DNA of 64,000 nt from Natrialba asiatica DSM 12278 (GTDB lineage: Archaea > Halobacteriota > Halobacteria > Halobacteriales > Natrialbaceae): the NCBI RefSeq assembly GCF_000337555.1, contig NZ_AOIO01000007.1:22293-86292 (forward strand), read 5' to 3'. The notes beneath the pieces were generated by a model. The model saw nothing but the letters and a program-made list of their open reading frames with translations, was not told where the DNA came from and made no database searches. A program made the translations under genes and the position numbers. Below, one piece after another: positions 60,787 to 64,000 of this stretch. The stretch's first letter is position 1; each line of letters starts with the position of its first letter.

Positions 60787-61749
60787 ATGAGCCACTTCGA
60801 CCGGACTGTCGATTCCAGCGCGGAATCAGGGACGGACGCTGACCGGAATCGGACACTCGAGTCAGCGTCCAGCGTCCGAACTGAATCCCAGCTGCTCCCT
60901 GCGGAAGTGTTCTCGATTCTCGGCAACGATACGCGAGTTTCCATCCTCCAGGCGCTGCTCGAACTCGGCGCGGACGACGCTCCCGTCAGCTTCACGGCTC
61001 TCTTCGAAGAAGTCGATATGCAGGACAGTGCGAACTTCAGCTACCATCTCAACCAGCTCACCGGCCATTTCATCACGCAGAGCGATGGCGGATACGAGTT
61101 CCGCCATCCGGGGCGGAAAGTCGTCAGTTCGATCTTCAGCGGCACACTTACCGATCGCGCGAAGTTGGGATTTTTCCCCGTTGATGGGTCGTGTTACGCC
61201 TGTGATGGGTCACTTCACGGTTGGTACGTCGATGATACGCTCACCATCGGCTGTACCGACTGCGGGACGATTCAGGTGCAGTATCCGTTCCCGACCGGCG
61301 GCCTCGACGACCGATCACCCGACGAGTTCCTCCAGGCCTTTCACCACTACGTCCGCCACCACTACTGCCTCGCCGCCGACGGCGTCTGTCCCGAGTGCAC
61401 CGGCGCGGTCGAGACCACTCTCGTTCGCGATCCGGAACCGGACGATCAGGACGTCGCCGTTACCCACGTCTGTCAACGCTGTGGCTACCGCCTCCAGTCG
61501 ACCGTCGGGCTCACCCTGCTCGACAACGCCGAGGTGCTCGTCTTCCATTCCGAGCGCGGCGTCGACCTGAATACCGACCCGTTCTGGCAATTCGACTGGT
61601 GCGTAAGCGATACGCAGACGACGATCGTCTCGGACGACCCGCTTCGCGTTCAACTGACCCTCCCCTGTGCCGGCGCTGAACTCGTGGTACGGCTCGACGA
61701 GACGGTCTCGGTGATCGAAACGGCTGTTGTTGAACGGTCTTCACAGTGA
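60787..61749 (+). CDS. Haloarchaeal winged-helix regulator with zinc-binding segments
   Basis: A 320-residue protein. Residues about 40-115 form an ArsR-like winged helix (EVFSILGNDTRVSILQALLE, FSYHLNQLTGHFI). The C-terminal half contains CYACDG, IGCTDCGTI, CPECTG and CQRCGY, which look like two zinc-ribbon-like modules, and ends in a beta-rich domain. This architecture is common among haloarchaeal transcription regulators with unknown signals. The ATG at 60787 is preferred because a TATA-like GTTTTATC lies about 27 bases upstream; a longer in-frame start at 60730 is upstream of it. Confidence 0.85.
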   Translation: MSHFDRTVDSSAESGTDADRNRTLESASSVRTESQLLPAEVFSILGNDTRVSILQALLELGADDAPVSFTALFEEVDMQDSANFSYHLNQLTGHFITQSDGGYEFRHPGRKVVSSIFSGTLTDRAKLGFFPVDGSCYACDGSLHGWYVDDTLTIGCTDCGTIQVQYPFPTGGLDDRSPDEFLQAFHHYVRHHYCLAADGVCPECTGAVETTLVRDPEPDDQDVAVTHVCQRCGYRLQSTVGLTLLDNAEVLVFHSERGVDLNTDPFWQFDWCVSDTQTTIVSDDPLRVQLTLPCAGAELVVRLDETVSVIETAVVERSSQ

Positions 61750-61843
61750 TGGCTTCGCCTACCGAGTAGCGTGTTGCAACGTAATTGCTGCTGAAAACTG
61801 AAAAACGAAGAAATAACGACCGGAACGATGCCCACGTACCGGC

Positions 61844-62446
61844 TTACTCGAAGCGTTCGACGGCCTGCTCGTAGCGGGTCGATGGCTCGTCCCAGTCGAC
61901 GACCTCGAAGAAGTTATCGACGAAGTCGCCGCGGTCGGGGCCGTAATCGTGGTAGTAGGAGTGCTCCCAGACGTCGAGGGCCAGAATCGGGTGGCTGCCC
62001 CAGAGTGCGCCCTGGTCGTGCTTGTCGACGACGATATTGCGAAGCTGGTTGCTAAAGGAGTCGTAGACGAGGAGCGCCCAGCCACCTGCAGCGGAGGCGG
62101 CGGCCTCAAACTCTCCCTTCCAGGCTTCGTAAGAGCCAAAGTCCGCTTCGATGCGAGCCGCGAGGTCGCCCGTCGGCTCGGCACCGCCTTCCGGGCTCAT
62201 CGACTGCCAGAAGAGGTCGTGGAGAACGTGGCCGGAGCCGTTGTGCGTTACGTTCCGGATCGCCCCCGCCGACGAGGAGAAGTCGCCCGCTTCGCGGTTT
62301 GCTTCGAGGGTTTCTTCGGCGCTGTTCCAGCCGTTGACGTAGCCCTGATGGTGCGTATCGTGGTGCCAGTTCAGAACCTGTTCGCTAATGTGTGGTTCGA
62401 GCGCGTCGTAGTCGTACGGAAGCGGTGGTAGTTCGTGATTGCTCAT
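61844..62446 (-). CDS. sod: Iron/manganese superoxide dismutase
   Basis: A 200-residue superoxide dismutase that converts superoxide to hydrogen peroxide and oxygen. Metal ligands are seen in LNWHHDTHHQGYVNGWN (His), GHVLHDLFW (His), and LALDVWEHSYYHDYG (Asp and His). Second-sphere residues GGWALL follow the family. ATG at 62446 gives the family start (MSNHELPPLPYDYDALEP); the longer frame is not family-like. Fe versus Mn preference cannot be read safely. Confidence 0.95.
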   Translation of the reverse strand: MSNHELPPLPYDYDALEPHISEQVLNWHHDTHHQGYVNGWNSAEETLEANREAGDFSSSAGAIRNVTHNGSGHVLHDLFWQSMSPEGGAEPTGDLAARIEADFGSYEAWKGEFEAAASAAGGWALLVYDSFSNQLRNIVVDKHDQGALWGSHPILALDVWEHSYYHDYGPDRGDFVDNFFEVVDWDEPSTRYEQAVERFE

Positions 62447-62733
62447 GTTTCTCGCATACTCGACTATACGCGGAGCGGATATGAATGTTCGCTGTACTGC
62501 ATTCAAGTAACAATACTGCCATCTCCACCTGAGGCGGAAACACGATCATCTGCTTCGAAATCGAGAATAAATAGACTATGTATGGGAAATGCGACAGATA
62601 CCGTGTTTCTGCCGCTGCAAATACCCCAGATCTATGCACGAGAGAGTCGCCTCAGCATCGAGATGTCTGTGTCAGAGTTAAGGAACAATTCCAACACAGT
62701 AGCGTCGAATCATCCCAATAAATTAGCTTTCAT

Positions 62734-63288
62734 TTATTTGCGATTTTGCCACTCTTGACGGAGCAATCCGTACTGGAACGTATCGCGGTACTCACCGTCG
62801 ACGAAGCGGTCCTTCCGCATGCATCCTTCTTTGGTGAACCCGAGCGATTTTAGCAGACCACGGGAAGCGTCATTGAAATCGTAGACTCTCGCACCTACGG
62901 CAGGGGTGGCGTACACCCGGAAAACGTACTCGATGACGAGAGAGACGGCCTCTTGTCCGTACCCTTCGCCGTGGACCTCCGGAACCAGCCAGTAGGAGAG
63001 TTCGGGTCGCCGCCAGTCGGCGTCCTTCAGCGAAATCGCGCCGATTGGCCGTACATCGTCCTCATTAGGTTGACCGGGGTCAGCATGATCCTCGTCGAGA
63101 CAGACGAGGAATTGATCCCCGCTGTTCTCCTCGTGCCAATCTTCTAACTGCTCTTGATTCCGGAGGGGGACGCCTCCGGGGTAGCGAATCTCGGGATTCG
63201 CATACGCGCGCTGAACGAACGGGATGTCCTCGTGTTCGAGTGTCCGAAGTGTGACCCGCTCGCCGCTCTCGATGCGTGCTCCTGGCAT
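62734..63288 (-). CDS. GNAT-family N-acetyltransferase (RimJ/RimL type)
   Basis: A 184-residue acetyltransferase. Motifs are [18 protein letters not shown] at the start, [20 protein letters not shown] (acetyl-CoA pyrophosphate loop with QEA variant), and the C-terminal [20 protein letters not shown]. It modifies the amine of an unknown substrate or protein N-terminus. ATG at 63288 chosen; the longer frame adds 20 residues without family support. Confidence 0.9.
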   Translation of the reverse strand: MPGARIESGERVTLRTLEHEDIPFVQRAYANPEIRYPGGVPLRNQEQLEDWHEENSGDQFLVCLDEDHADPGQPNEDDVRPIGAISLKDADWRRPELSYWLVPEVHGEGYGQEAVSLVIEYVFRVYATPAVGARVYDFNDASRGLLKSLGFTKEGCMRKDRFVDGEYRDTFQYGLLRQEWQNRK

Positions 63289-63685
63289 GAGTACCTCACA
63301 GATGAGTTTACCGGGAAATAAATGCTTGCAGAACGCTCGGCTTGGCAACTCTTCGTTACGTTCGCTGACTAGTCAGCGAGCAGTAGGTACTGAGACCGAA
63401 CGGCGGTTCCGAGTGCACTCCTGCTGTTTTTCCTGTGCTCGGAGCGTCCTCGTCGGCGTCGGAACACGCCTCGGAAAGGGCTGTACGTCGGGCCACGGCG
63501 CTTGCGGAGTCGGCTCGCTGTCGAACACGTCGGTCACCCAGTACCGAGAGCACTCCCGAGACAGCGTCTAGCTAACTCCGTCGATCGATCGGCTCCGTTC
63601 AACCCGTGCGGAGCTACAAGTTCGGTCAGTAGTGTGACCGAACGCAGACTCTCCCGAGTTCACAGTCGTTTCGGATCGTAGAGGC
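63289..63685. other. About 400 bases without a recognisable gene
   Basis: Only short, arginine- and serine-rich frames. Nothing repeated or palindromic of note was seen. Confidence 0.5.
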
Positions 63686-64000
63686 TCACCAGCCCATCCC
63701 CGGATCATCGGCGGCCTGCCGGACCCAGGAAGCGACTTGCTCCTCGTCCAGCGTGTCCGTCTTCTTCAGGTCCAGTGCCTGTCTATCCGGGCCCGTCCCG
63801 CTGGGCGGCTCTGGATCGAGGTACGTTTCACACACGAATGTCAGTTTCACGTGTTTCGAGAACGCACTGAATGACGCGAACCATCCTTGGTCCTCGACGC
63901 CGTAGAACGGCTGGTGATACTTTACGGCGCGACGCACATGGGGCGCTTCCTGCTGAACGATCTGGTCGAATTGTGCCGCAACTTCATGCTTCCAATCCGG
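63686..64000 (-). CDS. DUF1801/YdhG-like protein (5' end cut by window)
   Basis: The C-terminal 104 codons of a small protein. The segment APHVRRAVKYHQPFYGVEDQG (split here only for length by its neighbours) and FASFSAFSKHVKLTF resemble the DUF1801 (YdhG/YjbR-related) family, which has a small alpha/beta fold and unknown function. The frame is open to base 64000, so the start lies outside. Stop at 63686. Confidence 0.75.
   Translation of the reverse strand, partial: PDWKHEVAAQFDQIVQQEAPHVRRAVKYHQPFYGVEDQGWFASFSAFSKHVKLTFVCETYLDPEPPSGTGPDRQALDLKKTDTLDEEQVASWVRQAADDPGMGW

Overview
The window is haloarchaeal DNA, most like the Haloterrigena/Natrinema branch of Natrialbales. The evidence is high GC with GC-rich third codon positions, very acidic proteins, TATA-type promoters 25-31 bases upstream of start codons (leaderless transcripts), twin-arginine (Tat) signals on nearly all exported proteins, and archaeal lipobox substrate-binding proteins. 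No tRNA, rRNA, CRISPR array or replication origin was seen.

Layout. (1) 1-3.2 kb: the 3' end of a hydroxamate siderophore operon (amino-acid N-monooxygenase, then an IucA/IucC synthetase). (2) About 4-41 kb: a large pectin and galacturonate locus. It holds a Dpp/Opp-type ABC transporter with a fused double ATPase and two duplicated binding proteins, two Tat-secreted pectate lyases (one with a ricin-type lectin tail, one with added beta-sandwich and FN3-like domains), a Tat-secreted pectin methylesterase, a cytoplasmic GH28 polygalacturonase, and a GH4 enzyme carrying the CHEV motif of alpha-galacturonidases. It also holds uronate dehydrogenase, a beta-propeller lactonase, three enolase-superfamily dehydratases or cycloisomerases, two DHDPS/KdgD-family enzymes, 2-oxoglutarate semialdehyde dehydrogenase, a glycerate kinase, several sugar oxidoreductases and an IclR regulator. 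(3) 41-43 kb: a 642-residue protein of unknown family, possibly an (alpha/alpha)6-barrel polysaccharide enzyme. (4) 43-64 kb: mixed genes and decay. Here are a TetR-MATE efflux pair, a CPH-type (P1B-3) copper ATPase, a broken rhodanese/metallo-beta-lactamase gene, stress proteins, a 2-oxoacid dehydrogenase operon whose E2 gene has decayed, membrane proteins, a gene remnant with weak RAMP-like motifs, a histidine kinase, a transposase scrap, an exported amidohydrolase, a regulator, superoxide dismutase, an acetyltransferase and a partial DUF1801-like gene.

How it works together (inference from families). Secreted esterase and lyases cut pectin; the ABC transporter imports oligogalacturonides; GH28 and GH4 release galacturonate. 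Uronate dehydrogenase makes galactarolactone, which the lactonase or an enolase-superfamily cycloisomerase opens. A dehydratase gives 5-keto-4-deoxyglucarate, a KdgD-like enzyme yields 2-oxoglutarate semialdehyde, and the aldehyde dehydrogenase delivers 2-oxoglutarate to the TCA cycle. A truncated altronate/galactarate dehydratase (UxaA) remnant suggests an older route was lost.

Regulation. A 17-bp palindrome, GTTCCC-N5-G(G/A)GAAC, recurs upstream of the IclR gene, one KdgD-like gene and one enolase-superfamily gene. Three further copies lie in a gene-free stretch at 3.2-4.1 kb, and an 18-bp variant lies before the other DHDPS-family gene. It is the best candidate for the operator of this locus.
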